DNA of 64,000 nt from Fomes fomentarius (taxonomy: Eukaryota > Basidiomycota > Agaricomycetes > Polyporales > Polyporaceae), in assembly GCA_022606135.1 (NCBI GenBank), contig JABYQN010000013.1, positions 496,001 to 560,000 of the forward strand, read 5' to 3'. Made by a program: the position numbers and the translations under genes. Under the pieces are notes generated by a model. It ran no database searches and was not told the DNA's origin. It worked only from the letters and a program-made list of their open reading frames with translations. Positions 10,477 through 20,615 of the stretch are shown piece by piece (positions within the stretch are counted from its first letter, which is position 1; every line of letters begins with the position of its first letter).

Positions 10477-13400
10477 CTAGCCGTTGTCCCCATCCTTCGT
10501 ACCCGTTCTTGAAGGACTGATGCTTGGCGACGAAGCGACAGCCGCGCCAACCGCTCCGAACCTAAGCTTCAGCTTCTTCGGCCCCTCCTCTGCCGTCTTC
10601 TGAGGTCCGGCCTTGGCAGGCCCTGGCAAGTCCGTATCTGCAGTCGGCGAAGACGGCCCGGGTGTTGGCCGTTTCGCCTTCACCAGGCGCTCCAGAAGCT
10701 CGTCATCGTCGTCGTCTCGTCTTCGTTTGCTGCCTATGCCAACATCCGACATGCCCGAGATCCGGGGCAGCAGCGACGCGCCGCCCTTGGAGAGCTCCTC
10801 CAGGATGTCGCCGTCGTGCTCTGGCGAGAGCGGGGATCTGATCGACACCTGTCGATGTGACAGGCGCGGACTGGCGGGCGGCGCGTCCGGGGGGGACACG
10901 TACGGGATGGGGATGAAGCCGCCCGGGATGGGCGAGGCGCGTCCGGGGGTCGGGACGATGTTCTCTTCCGAGCCGCCGAGGTCGTCGTCGCCGTAGTCGA
11001 CGAGACTGCCGAGCGGCGGTGTGCGGATGAGGCCGTTGAACGGTTTCGATGCGCCGCGGGAAGGGACGGGCAGGCCGGCGCGGAGGCGTTTGCGCTTGAC
11101 CATGCCTTTCGGTGGTGGCGTGCTGACGATGGGAATCGTCTCTTCGTCGTCGTCTTCCCGGTTGAAGTAGTCCTCCTCCAGCGTGTCCGGGAGCTTGCCC
11201 TGGCCCCAGCGTTGTGGAGTTCCCATCGGAGTCCTGCAACCGTCGTTAGCGTGGACGGAGGAATGGATCCATGTGTTTACGCACTTGTCTACCCTCTCGA
11301 CCGGTGGTGGTTCGATATTCATCTCCCATCGGGCGATGAAGTCCTTGAACCTCGGGCCGACTACAGAAGACTCTGCGAGTGCTCGAATGGTGTCTCCGTG
11401 TTTAGTCATACAGTGGTTGATGAGCTCCTTGATGTTATCCTGGCCGTTGCCGTGAAACGGACCGAATGCAAAGGCTTAACGAAGAAGCACTTACTCGCCG
11501 CATATAGTCAAAGTACTCAAGACATGTTGAGCTTACAAGGTTGTCGCGTTTTGACTCGCGCGTCGTGAGTTCCAGGATGGGCGTGAAGACGTCATGCTTG
11601 ATTAGATGCTTGAAGATGTTGCCGTTCTTCAGTCGTAGACACGTGCGGAAGAAGCGGAAAGCAGCTGCCCGAGAATGTTAGGATATGCATACAAGACAGG
11701 GTACGTCAATTGTCGACGTACCCAAGCGTAAATGCTTGTCTTTTGAACGAAGGAGGGTGGCAACACGCGGAGCAATGTTGGACGATAGCACGAAGAAGTG
11801 ACTACGGAAGGAGTGTTGTTGTGTGAAGTTCGAGAGTAGGTCGCATAGCCACAGGAAGAGGTTAGTCTTCTCGCGTGACAGGACATATGTCGGCTCTGTG
11901 CACAGTGTAAAGGGGTGTCTTGATATCGCACATCGGGAGAGACACTTACCGGTGACATCCTTGGACTCGGGGATGTCTTGGAACGGCTTGAAGAGTGCGT
12001 CCATACAGAACTTGTAGAAGTAGTCGAGGAACTTCTCGACTCCTGGATCATCCTTCGCACGTTGTTGTAGCAACTTGAGACCAAGATTCTAAGGTATGGC
12101 GCGTAAACCGACAGGGAGAGTCAGGGGGTGAAGTCAGACTCACTGGACCGTCCGTCGAATCCGTGGACAACATCTCCAGCAGCAACCTTAACGCCTCCCC
12201 AACCAAGCTCTGCACCGCCAAGTCGCGACTCCGTACCATGACCTTGCACATCAGCATGAGCACAGTCTCCTTGTCTCGTATGTTCTTCCCGGTCGCCTTC
12301 TCGCGCTCCATTGTGCCGAGCTGCTTGAGCACGTGGCCGCGTACACCGTTCAGGTCGTGGTCGAGCAGCGCCATCATAATCTCGCCCGAAGTCGCGATCA
12401 TCTGACGACCCTCCTCGTCCGTCTCCGACTGCGAGAGACCCCACTGCACGGCGAACACGATCCCTCGATCGACCAGTGTACGGAACAGAGCCATTCGCGC
12501 GGGAAGCTGAACGTTCTTACCCATCATACACAGCTGCTGCACCAGGAACACCACTTCTCGACGTTGTGTGTACTCCTCCTCCGAGACCGAGTTGCTTGAC
12601 GACGACGAAGACCCTTCTCCATGTCCATTGGGCTGTACAGCACCGTTCGGCTTCGCATCTCCATGGTCCACGTCCATCTTATCCGAATCCCTCCCCTCTG
12701 CCTCGGCCTTGCTCGCTTCTGGGTGTTTTGTCGGAAGACCGAGGAGTGCGAGCAAATCGTCGTCCATGAACATGCCAGCGATTTCGCGGAGGAAGGCATG
12801 GTCATTCTGGACGTGGGTAATGATGTCGATCTGGTTGAAGATGATGGACGAGTTAAGGACATTGAATGTTGAGTCGTCGATCGCACGAGCAAGGACAACA
12901 TCCTTGAGGAACTGGAGGCGGTACGTATGGTGGATCTTCTTCTGAACGGCTTCGTCGCGAATAGGGATGGGTTGGTGGAATTGTGAAGTCTCACGGAGGA
13001 AGTCGCGGTAGTTGGCCTTGTAGTTGGGGAATTCCGGGTCGTCTGTACGGTACGATTAGACTTGCGTGAAATACACGAACTAGGTTTAGTCCACGGACAT
13101 TCTAGTATGCCAACGACGCCTAGGAAGATGTCATCGTCGAGTATGTGCTCGTAGAGGCTATGTTCATTCAGCAGGACTGGAAAGAGTCCACTCTGAGCCA
13201 TTGCCGATGTCATTTCACGTGCAAATGCGGAACGTACGAATTGTCTGCATACACCCGAATAATGCATGCAAGTCAGCGACACTCTCAAGGTCCTCTGCTT
13301 GGTGGAAGACGTCAATCAAGGCCTTGATGTATTCCTATGGAGGGTTTGGGCGAAGTGCCGCAAGGTTGGTAGGCACGCGTGCGACCAATGACTTCATACG

Positions 13401-14377
13401 CACCTCGTTTTGAATGTACTCACACACACGCTCCTTCACGACCGCCGTCCGCGCTAGAGTCTTGATTGCAGTGTCAATCTCGCCGATGATACCCATCTGA
13501 GGCTGAGGCAGACGACCTGAGCGTATGATGTTCGCGGTCGTGATGGATGGTTCGGGGCCTTCAGGACCAATGAGAGGGGAAGAAGCAAGTGCCATGTCTT
13601 CTACAACGTTGGCATAAGAAGGGGTTCGGAGAAGGGCATGAGATGAAATACACGCTGCAGGAGTGAGGTTGGACTTACCATTGGTGTTCATATGTCGCTG
13701 GACCTCCTCAATGAAGTGCCACACCTCAGCGCATCCTTCAGGGTCTTGGAAACTGAGAGCATAATCAACACCGTCTGGTTCTGTCCAGACGATCAAAGTG
13801 TCTGCGGCAGAGAAATACTCGGGTTGGACACGCGTCGGACGCGTAGATAGGCTTATCACGTACCCTGCTGTCGTTGGTACACGTCGGTGGCTCGTATAGT
13901 CGTCGTTAGAATGATGCGATTAAAGTCATCCTCGGCGCGTGCAATGAGGAGGGCCTCGTTGTCCTGGAAGTCGCCGAAGCAGAACGCGGTGCCCTGGTCG
14001 ACCCAGCGAGAGCCCATGAGTTCGTAGACCTTGACGCGCTTCAGCTCATGGCTGTCTTCTTCGGTCCACTGTTGCGAGTCGTCGACAACCCCGGCACCCT
14101 GCTCCGCATCCATGCCCTCGACCTGCTCTGAGCCCACTGCCGCCAAAACTTCGCCCGAGGACGGGGATCCTTCGACGACCTGCGGCGCGTTCCCATCCCC
14201 CTCAGCCCGCGCAGCTTCGACGCGTGGTTCTATCTCGGACGTGGTTGAGAGTGTATCGGCATCGCGAAGCGGCTGCTGAGGCCCGGATGCCTCTGGTTGG
14301 GATGGTGGCTGTTCTGCGGGCAATGCGGGAGAGGTCACGGTCTGCGCGGGAGGACTGGCAGCATCCACGCTGCTCAT
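10477..14377 (-). CDS. PSY2: PPP4R3/Psy2 (SMEK) regulatory subunit of protein phosphatase 4
   Basis: Read from ATG 14377 on the minus strand. After an acidic, disordered N-terminus comes a PH/EVH1-like domain: RVKVYELMGSRWVDQGTAFCFG, then DTLIVWTEPDGVDYALSFQDPEGCAEVW. Next is the conserved helical SMK-1 region: LNEHSLYEHILDDDIFLGVVGILE, FHQPIPIRDEAVQKKIHHTYRLQFLKDVVLARAIDDSTFNVL, NDHAFLREIAGMF, VQQLCMMGKNVQ and RSHFFVLSSNIAPRVATLL. The C-terminus is a disordered, acidic and basic tail with an SKRRRDDDDDELLERLVKAKR nuclear-signal-like patch, ending at 10477. PP4 with this subunit acts in DNA-damage checkpoint recovery. Multiple short introns interrupt the gene. It is divergent from the THYN1-like gene across 242 bp. 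Confidence 0.9.
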
Positions 14378-14619
14378 TGCCAGAGACGAGGGCGCCTGGG
14401 TGAGAAAACACGAAGAGACAACGAGCGAGAAGAAATCAGGGCGGAGGCGGCAAGGATGAGCCCGGTGCGGGCGGGATGGAGAACGTTGATGAGTGAAGAA
14501 GGCGTGTTGTCCGCTGTTTGCTGCACGCTCCGCCACTTCGTCACTCTCCCGCGTCTACCACAACGCGTCTTGGTCCTCTCCGCCGTCCTTCGCGTTTGTC
14601 TTCCTCCTGCTCATTCAAC
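14378..14619. promoter_or_regulatory. Shared divergent promoter, PPP4R3 / EVE-domain gene
   Basis: The two ATGs point away from each other with 242 bp between them, so both core promoters and 5' UTRs must share this spacer. The right part is pyrimidine-rich (CTCTCCGCCGTCC, TCTTCCTCCTG) just before the THYN1-like ATG. Confidence 0.5.
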
Positions 14620-15861
14620 ATGTCCCCCAAACACTGGCTTATGAAGGCTGAGCCCGACTCGCGCATCGTGAAGGGGAAAGACGTTAAGGTATGCCCTCAG
14701 AATGTGGCTGTATGCGCGTGTCTCGACCGAAACGCAGTAGTTTAGTGTGGATGACTTCGAGTCCGTCAAGACAACACCTTGGGAGGGCGTACGAAATGCT
14801 GAGGCGAGAAATCTGATGAAGGAGATGAAGGTCGGCGACAAAGTGAGCGTGCTACATGTTGATCCTCGTGAAGAGCATTGCCGACACGATCATTCATATC
14901 TCAGGTCCTGTTCTATCACTCGAACTGCAAGAACCCTGGTGAGCACCATAGCATACCCTCCTCCAATCGGATCGTTGAGCGCAAGTAGGCATTGCCAGTT
15001 TTGCAGAGGTGCGCCTCTCCAGCTACTCTTTGAAGCAGCTGAATTCACGCTCTCGTCACAGGTCTCAAGAGAGGCGTACCCAGATTGTGAGTATATTCGT
15101 CCATCTTTTCTCACCCACTGCTGAGCGTTCAAGAAACGAGAGACACTGCATGGGATACGTGCGTCCTTCATCTGTTCAGTGTCCGTCTTGGCTTAGCGTT
15201 CCCGCAGCTCCCATCCTTACTACGATGCAGTAGGCTCTTTCCCCCTCAGCCTTCTTCAGTCATTGAGTCGTCGCCCCTCCAGAAAACTGACAAGGAGAAC
15301 CCAAAGTGGTACATGGTAGACGTGACATTTGTGTCGCGTGCGGCCCACTTCGTCCCTCTTTCGTTACTCCGAAACATCGCGTCCTCGTCGGACCTGGCGG
15401 ACGAAGTCTCATACATCGGCAAAGAGGGAGCACAAGCCATCAAAGGTACATGGCCGCGATCAGCTGACAGCGTATTGGCTCATTGAGTTTCATGAACAGA
15501 GATGGCCCTAGTCACTCGTGGCAGGTTGAGTGTACAAAGAGTCGAGCCAAGGACATGGGACGTAGTCCAACAGCTAGCAGCCCGCGGTGGATGGGAGGAG
15601 GCAGACTCAAAGACGAGCAAGTCTAAGGCCAAACCGAAAGGGAAGGGGAAATCTAGTAGTCGACAAAAGTCGCGAAGCAAGAAGAAGGCCGATGAGGACG
15701 CCAGTGACCAAGGGGAAGACAGCCAGCCTGAAGAAGAAAGAGACGATGTAGCGGAGAGTACAAAAAGCAAGAAACCAGGACGTCGGAAGCGCAAGGTGGA
15801 AGATGTCGAGTCTGAGGCAGAGCAGCTCCAGCCTAGGAGATCTACACGTGTGCGGAGATAA
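14620..15861 (+). CDS. EVE-domain protein, thymocyte nuclear protein 1 (THYN1)-like
   Basis: Starts MSPKHWLMKAEPDSRIVKGKDVK at 14620; exon 1 ends at 14688 and exon 2 begins at 14741 with FSVDDFESVKTTPWEGVRNAEARNLMKEMKVGDK. Further small exons give VLFYHSNCKNPG, GIASFAE, VSREAYPD, YTAWDTSHPYYDA and KTDKENPKWYMVDVTFVSRAAHFVPLSLLRN. This is the EVE (DUF55) fold, related to YTH and PUA, proposed to bind modified nucleic-acid bases. The C-terminus (from about residue 165) is a Lys/Arg/Glu-rich tail with SKSKAKPKGKGKSSSRQK and PRRSTRVRR, likely nuclear localisation and nucleic-acid contacts. The start is set by the invariant HWLMKAEP block. Confidence 0.88.
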
Positions 15862-16038
15862 CGTCTGTACCTGAAGCTACGGAACATATATGCCATATCG
15901 TCATATCTCCATGTACGACTTCTGCGCATGCTCCGATGTGACACTGAACTCCTTCCTATACATCTATGATCCATGTGCTAGCTTACATTCGCGCTGTCTT
16001 GAACAAAACCGCAAGCATCTGAACGAGCGCATGCGCAG

Positions 16039-17434
16039 TCACTCCTGCATCGGGATGACCTTTTTCAAGAACACCTTCAGATCTTCCAACTCCTCTGGGT
16101 CGGTAGAGTGTGGAAGGTCCTCATATGCGTGGAACTCAACGCCACCGTTCAGTACCTGGGCAGGTTCAACTTGGTTGATACCAAGGTTCGCCTTCAGGAA
16201 CTCAAGCGAGAGTTTAGCCTTGTCGAAATGTACAATTGGATCAGCCGTCCCGTGACCCCAGAAAATGGCTAGTTTCTTGGCATGGTCAGACACCATCTGA
16301 GGGAGGAAGGCAGGCCGCACGACATATGTCAACACTCAAGAATTGGGAGATTACTCATCGGAGGTACTCACGGCCTTCGCTTTGTTCCGACTATGTAGCC
16401 AACCGCTGAGAACGACCAGCCCTGCCAATCTCCTCTCATTGGTGAGACCGGTGAAGAGGGTCATGGCGCCGCCCTGGGAGAAGCCTCCTAGGACAATACG
16501 ATCCGCGGGTGTGCCTGCGTCTACCTCGGCGGTGATGATTTGGTTGATGCCGTGCACAGACCTGAGCATGCCCTCTTCGTCCTCGCGTGCGTTGATGTTA
16601 CCGAATTCGAAGACATCATACCTATATATGTAGTCAGACGGGCCGACACAGCAATGCGACACGGTGTTACTGTTGCAAGTGTATAGTCGACGTACCAGGT
16701 CGGCATCCTCATACCGCCATTCGCAGTGACTGGTGCGGTCGGTCTGGGCAGGTCAGGCTATGGAGCGTCTCATGTAAGGGTTAAAATGTATACTCACGCA
16801 TGTGGCAGCACCCATTTGATGTGCTGCAGTTCGCTGTCTCTTCCGAACATATCGGCGACGGGTTTCCAACCATAGCCAGTGTCTCCAAGTCCCTACAGTT
16901 AAGAAAATCATGCATCAGTACTGAGTACATGTCCTATGCGCATGGGATCCGTCGCCGAAAGCATCGCTGTACTACATCTTACACCTCACGACAGTTGATC
17001 ACTGGAGAGATCCCTTGTATCCCGATTCCAGTGCTGTCGTTTGGCCCAGTTTGGCCAATTTGCGACGAGGATCTACACGCTAATTGCAGAGGCAAGCATG
17101 ACGGGTATGTCGTGTAGACAGCGTGTAACAGGACGGCGCCCGACCGATCGTCATGTACAAACTCAGCATCTGCTATGAAACAAACCTCTACATAACTCAT
17201 TTCCGAGTGTACACGGCGTTCGGAGTACTACTGCCCTCAAGCTACATAACTCACATGAATGAAGATCACTGTGGCGGTGTGCTTCGCGCGGGGCGCGATA
17301 GACAGGAACTTGAGCGGTTGCAACGCTGCCGCCATCGTTGTTTTTTTCGGCGACCCCGAACGACTGTGGAAGGTGAAAGAGAGGGTAAGGAAGAGGACAA
17401 CAGCGGCGAAGACGAGAGTTCGGATGGAGAGCAT
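16039..17434 (-). CDS. Acyl-protein thioesterase / lysophospholipase (alpha/beta hydrolase), with N-terminal hydrophobic segment
   Basis: Exons read LSIAPRAKHTATVIFIHGLGDTGYGWKPVADMF, HIKWVLPHA, PTAPVTANGGMRMPTWYDVFEFG, then GGFSQGGAMTLFTGL with the catalytic serine in GxSxG, GHGTADPIVHFDKA with the catalytic aspartate, and EDLPHSTDPEELEDL with the catalytic histidine. This is the APT1/LYPLA family, which removes palmitate from S-acylated proteins such as Ras and G-alpha. The first in-frame ATG (17434) adds a hydrophobic leader, MLSIRTLVFAAVVLFLTLSF, before an internal ATG at 17335 (MAAALQ). The longer form would be membrane-anchored or secreted, while the classic enzyme is cytosolic. It diverges from Trm10 across 169 bp. 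Confidence 0.88.
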
Positions 17435-17603
17435 TCACGTAGCGCAGGCGCCCATCCCTCACTGACTTATCGACATCCGGCCCGCCGGCTTGATGATGCT
17501 ACACTTGTCCAGAAGACTCTTATTGAGTCAATCGCGACCAGTAGTACTTCTCAAGTTCAAGATAGACCATTCCCGCTTTCGTTCGCTCTCATCCTTGCTC
17601 GTC
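17435..17603. promoter_or_regulatory. Shared divergent promoter, thioesterase / Trm10
   Basis: Only 169 bp separate the two annotated start codons, so the promoters overlap. If the upstream in-frame ATG for Trm10 at 17493 is used, the spacer shrinks to 58 bp. Confidence 0.45.
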
Positions 17604-18960
17604 ATGTCCGACGACACGCCTGTGACCTCCACACCTCCCGACGCACCCCAACCCGACGCCACCGAATCCACCTCCCCCTCGGACGGGCAGCCGCTTTCCA
17701 AGAAGGCGCAGAAAAGGCTTGCAAAGGCCGCATACCTCGCAGAGAAGAAGAAGGAGCGACGCGCGGCAGAGAAGGAGCGCAAGAAGGAGCGCAAGCGTGC
17801 CCTCGCGGAGGAGCGTGCGGCGGGCGAGGTCGACGAGGACCATGACGAGGATGGGCAGAGGCAGAGGAAGAGGCAGAAGACGGAGCGGGGCCCGCGGACG
17901 CCGTTCGCGGCGAGGGTTGTTGTCGATCTGGGGTTCGATGACAAGATGACCGAAAATGTGCGTCCGATCCACTTTCTGTCTTTCTGTATCGTGCACGCTG
18001 AGTCTTGAGTCTTGATGTACCTTTTTATCGACAGGAGGTGAAGTCGCTCACTTCGCAACTCGCGTATACGTACAGCGCGAACCGGAAAGCGTCACATCCC
18101 TTCTCGTCGTTACTATTTACGTCGCTGAATGACCGGACGAAGGCGCGTATGGATGCGCAGAATAATGCAGCATACAAGCGGTGGGTAAGCGCAGAGTGGT
18201 GGGAGGAAGGCTACGAGAAGTTATGGGAAGGCAAAGAAGATGAGTCCAAGGAGGAAGCGGTGGTAGAAAGCGAAAGAGGGGACAGTGGTGAAGAAAAACT
18301 AAGACAACCACGAAGACGACAACCAAGTAGAGCAGCACAGGAGACGGTGGTATACCTGACGGCGGATTCGGAAGAGGAGTTGACAGGGCTGAAGGAGGGC
18401 GAGACGTATATCATAGGTGGGATCGTGGACCACAACCGGTACAAGGTGAGTGTAACTTCCATGAGACACGCTTTTGCTTCCTGCCCTGTACATAGGTATA
18501 GGTGAAGCTCTGTATGGACTGAGATTGCAGCAATCCATTATATTTCAATCGTATCTCTCTAGAGAGTGCTGATCATCACAAAACACAGAACCTCTGCTTG
18601 AACAAGTCCAAGGAGCACAACATCCGCTCGGCACGTCTGCCCATCGGGACATACCTCGCAGAGATGCGCACCCGCAAGGTCTTAACCGTGAATCAGACAT
18701 TCGAGATCCTCTTGAAGTGGATCGAGACGCGTGACTGGGAGGAAGCTCTGTATGGGGTCATGCCCAAACGCAAGTTCAACGCAGAGGGCCGACGGAGAGG
18801 TGGTGGTACGGCTAGCTCGAAAGGCGGGGAGAGCGTTGACGAAGGAGTAGAAGAGGCTGGCGACGAGGCAGCGCCGGTGGATAAGGAGGTGCAGGTCATT
18901 GGCGTGTCCACTCTTGAGGACTTAACACACGAAGAAGAGGCTTCGAAGATGGGCACATAG
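17604..18960 (+). CDS. TRM10: tRNA (guanine(9)-N1)-methyltransferase Trm10
   Basis: Three exons: 17604-17957, 18035-18445 and 18589-18960. The N-terminal third is charged and helical (LSKKAQKRLAKAAYLAEKKKERR, a KERKKERKRALAEER run). Then come [69 protein letters not shown] and SARLPIGTYLAEMRTRKVLTVNQTFEILLKWIETRDWEEAL, the SPOUT-fold core with the IGGIVDHNR and LPIG motifs of Trm10. The enzyme methylates N1 of G9 in tRNAs using SAM. An acidic tail follows. The ATG at 17604 (MSDDTPVTST) is the usual-looking start; an upstream in-frame ATG at 17493 is discussed in the findings. Confidence 0.92.
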
Positions 18961-18990
18961 CCCATGTGTAGTGATGCATTGATGACATTG

Positions 18991-20428
18991 TTACGCCTCC
19001 AAAGCGTCCTTCATTCGATTTTCGGCTGAACCCCTCTCTAGAGGTTGTGGTTGGGTAGGGGCAGGTTTCCACCCAATCTACGCAGATAGAGTGAGCTTGA
19101 CATATGAGCCGATACTCACCTACACGTACCACATATATGACCTGGAAGGTCGCTGGTACTGAACCATCCTCATGACCATGTAATTCTGGATGCATGTCTC
19201 AGTCCTGCATACACTAACTAGCACTCGGAGGAACTGAACCTTTGTAGATTGCGGACGCGGCCGCGAGCGTATCACGATGGATAAAATGCCGTCTGTATGC
19301 AGGCCAAATGAGATGGCCAGCGAACCACAATATGCTGATACTCACCGCCCCACTACCGCATTGTTTTCACCCATGTCCTGCAGGTCTTCGAGCAGTTCCC
19401 ACATAGACGGATATGCAACCTTGATCTCGTCGACGTCGACAGTCAGCAACGTGAAACCGGCACGTCCGAGGAGGTTGGACATATCCCGTGAATCTAACCC
19501 GCGATCGGTATGTGCAAACCCATACTGTTGACGAGGTACGCACCTGTCATCGGAGAAACGTGAGGTGATATTCCACCTTCTCGCTCGACTTCCGCCAACT
19601 GGAGGGAGGTCCTGAGCTCAAATAGTGTATCACCGCCGAACAGTGCGCCGAGGAAGACACCGTCAGGCTTGAGGGCCTCCTTGATTTGCACAAGGACACC
19701 TGTGCTCGGGATTGTGAGCTACCGACTCATGCCATGCAGATGGCTCAAAAGTACCAGGCAGGTCATTTACCCAATGCAAGCTCAAGCACGATACAATTGC
19801 CTCTTGCGAGTTTCGCGGTATAACCTGTAGCAGGTTCTCTTCATCTGCTTGTATCCGCTCGACTTCGACTATAACGCAAGGGTAAGAGAGAGATCCTGTG
19901 AAAATAACGAGGTGGCTCGCCTTCGAACGCAGAGTCAGTATCTCTGTTCAGCAGCTTCTCTGTAAGTTCCTCATGAGTTGAACTAGGACGTAGTTATTCC
20001 CGCGATGATCTAGCGCATACCGCTGGAGTCCAGCAAAACGGTCTTCAAAGCAATCTCAGGGTCAAGACACTTAGAGAAGTGGCCCGGTCCTGCCCCAAGG
20101 TCAAGCACAATATTGAACTTGCGCTTGATGTCCTGAGTATTTGCCACACTTGAGGGACAACATCAGGTGTCAGGCGGACGCTACGCACTTGCATTCGTTC
20201 AACGAGCCTGTCCGCAATATCGTTGCGCACATAGTCAACGGTCCTACTCCGCTGTCCACCGTTGCGTACGGCGGAGCGGTCCTTCTGCATCCGCTTAACA
20301 TTGCGATCGAAAACCTGGAAAGGGCCGACGGAGTTGGGGTTGACGGGAGAGGACGACGACACGGATGCAAGAGAGCGCGTTCGTACGAGTGATAGAGGGA
20401 CGATATTACCGCGCACAACGCTGAACAT
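18991..20428 (-). CDS. Mitochondrial complex I assembly methyltransferase, NDUFAF5-like
   Basis: The N-terminus [27 protein letters not shown] looks like a mitochondrial presequence. [18 protein letters not shown] follows, then [16 protein letters not shown]. After a short intron comes the SAM-binding motif [22 protein letters not shown], followed by LLDSS, then [109 protein letters not shown], and a tail [15 protein letters not shown]...[28 protein letters not shown]. This order is diagnostic of NDUFAF5 (C20orf7), a matrix protein that hydroxylates an arginine in NDUFS7 during complex I assembly. Its stop lies 30 bp from the Trm10 stop. Confidence 0.9.
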
Positions 20429-20615
20429 GGCGGACTAGCTAGAATCTGAGGTCAGTCCAAGGATGCCTGCTACCGTGACGCGCGCCTGAACGCGTGACGT
20501 CGCGCTTAGTCAGCAACTCTCAAGCTACTCAGGCTTGAAGTGATCATAACCTGTACTTGTACTACTTCTACCTGCTGCCGGTACCTACGTCCCGGCTCCA
20601 TCTACCATCTCCAAC
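20429..20615. promoter_or_regulatory. Shared divergent promoter, NDUFAF5-like / C2H2 gene
   Basis: 187 bp separate the two start codons. The right part before ATG 20616 is pyrimidine-rich (CTACTTCTACCTGCTGCC). Confidence 0.45.

Noticed and set aside
10703..11239. Arg/His-rich 178-codon frame opposite-phase within PPP4R3
   Set aside because: Shadow of the disordered PPP4R3 tail in GC-rich sequence.
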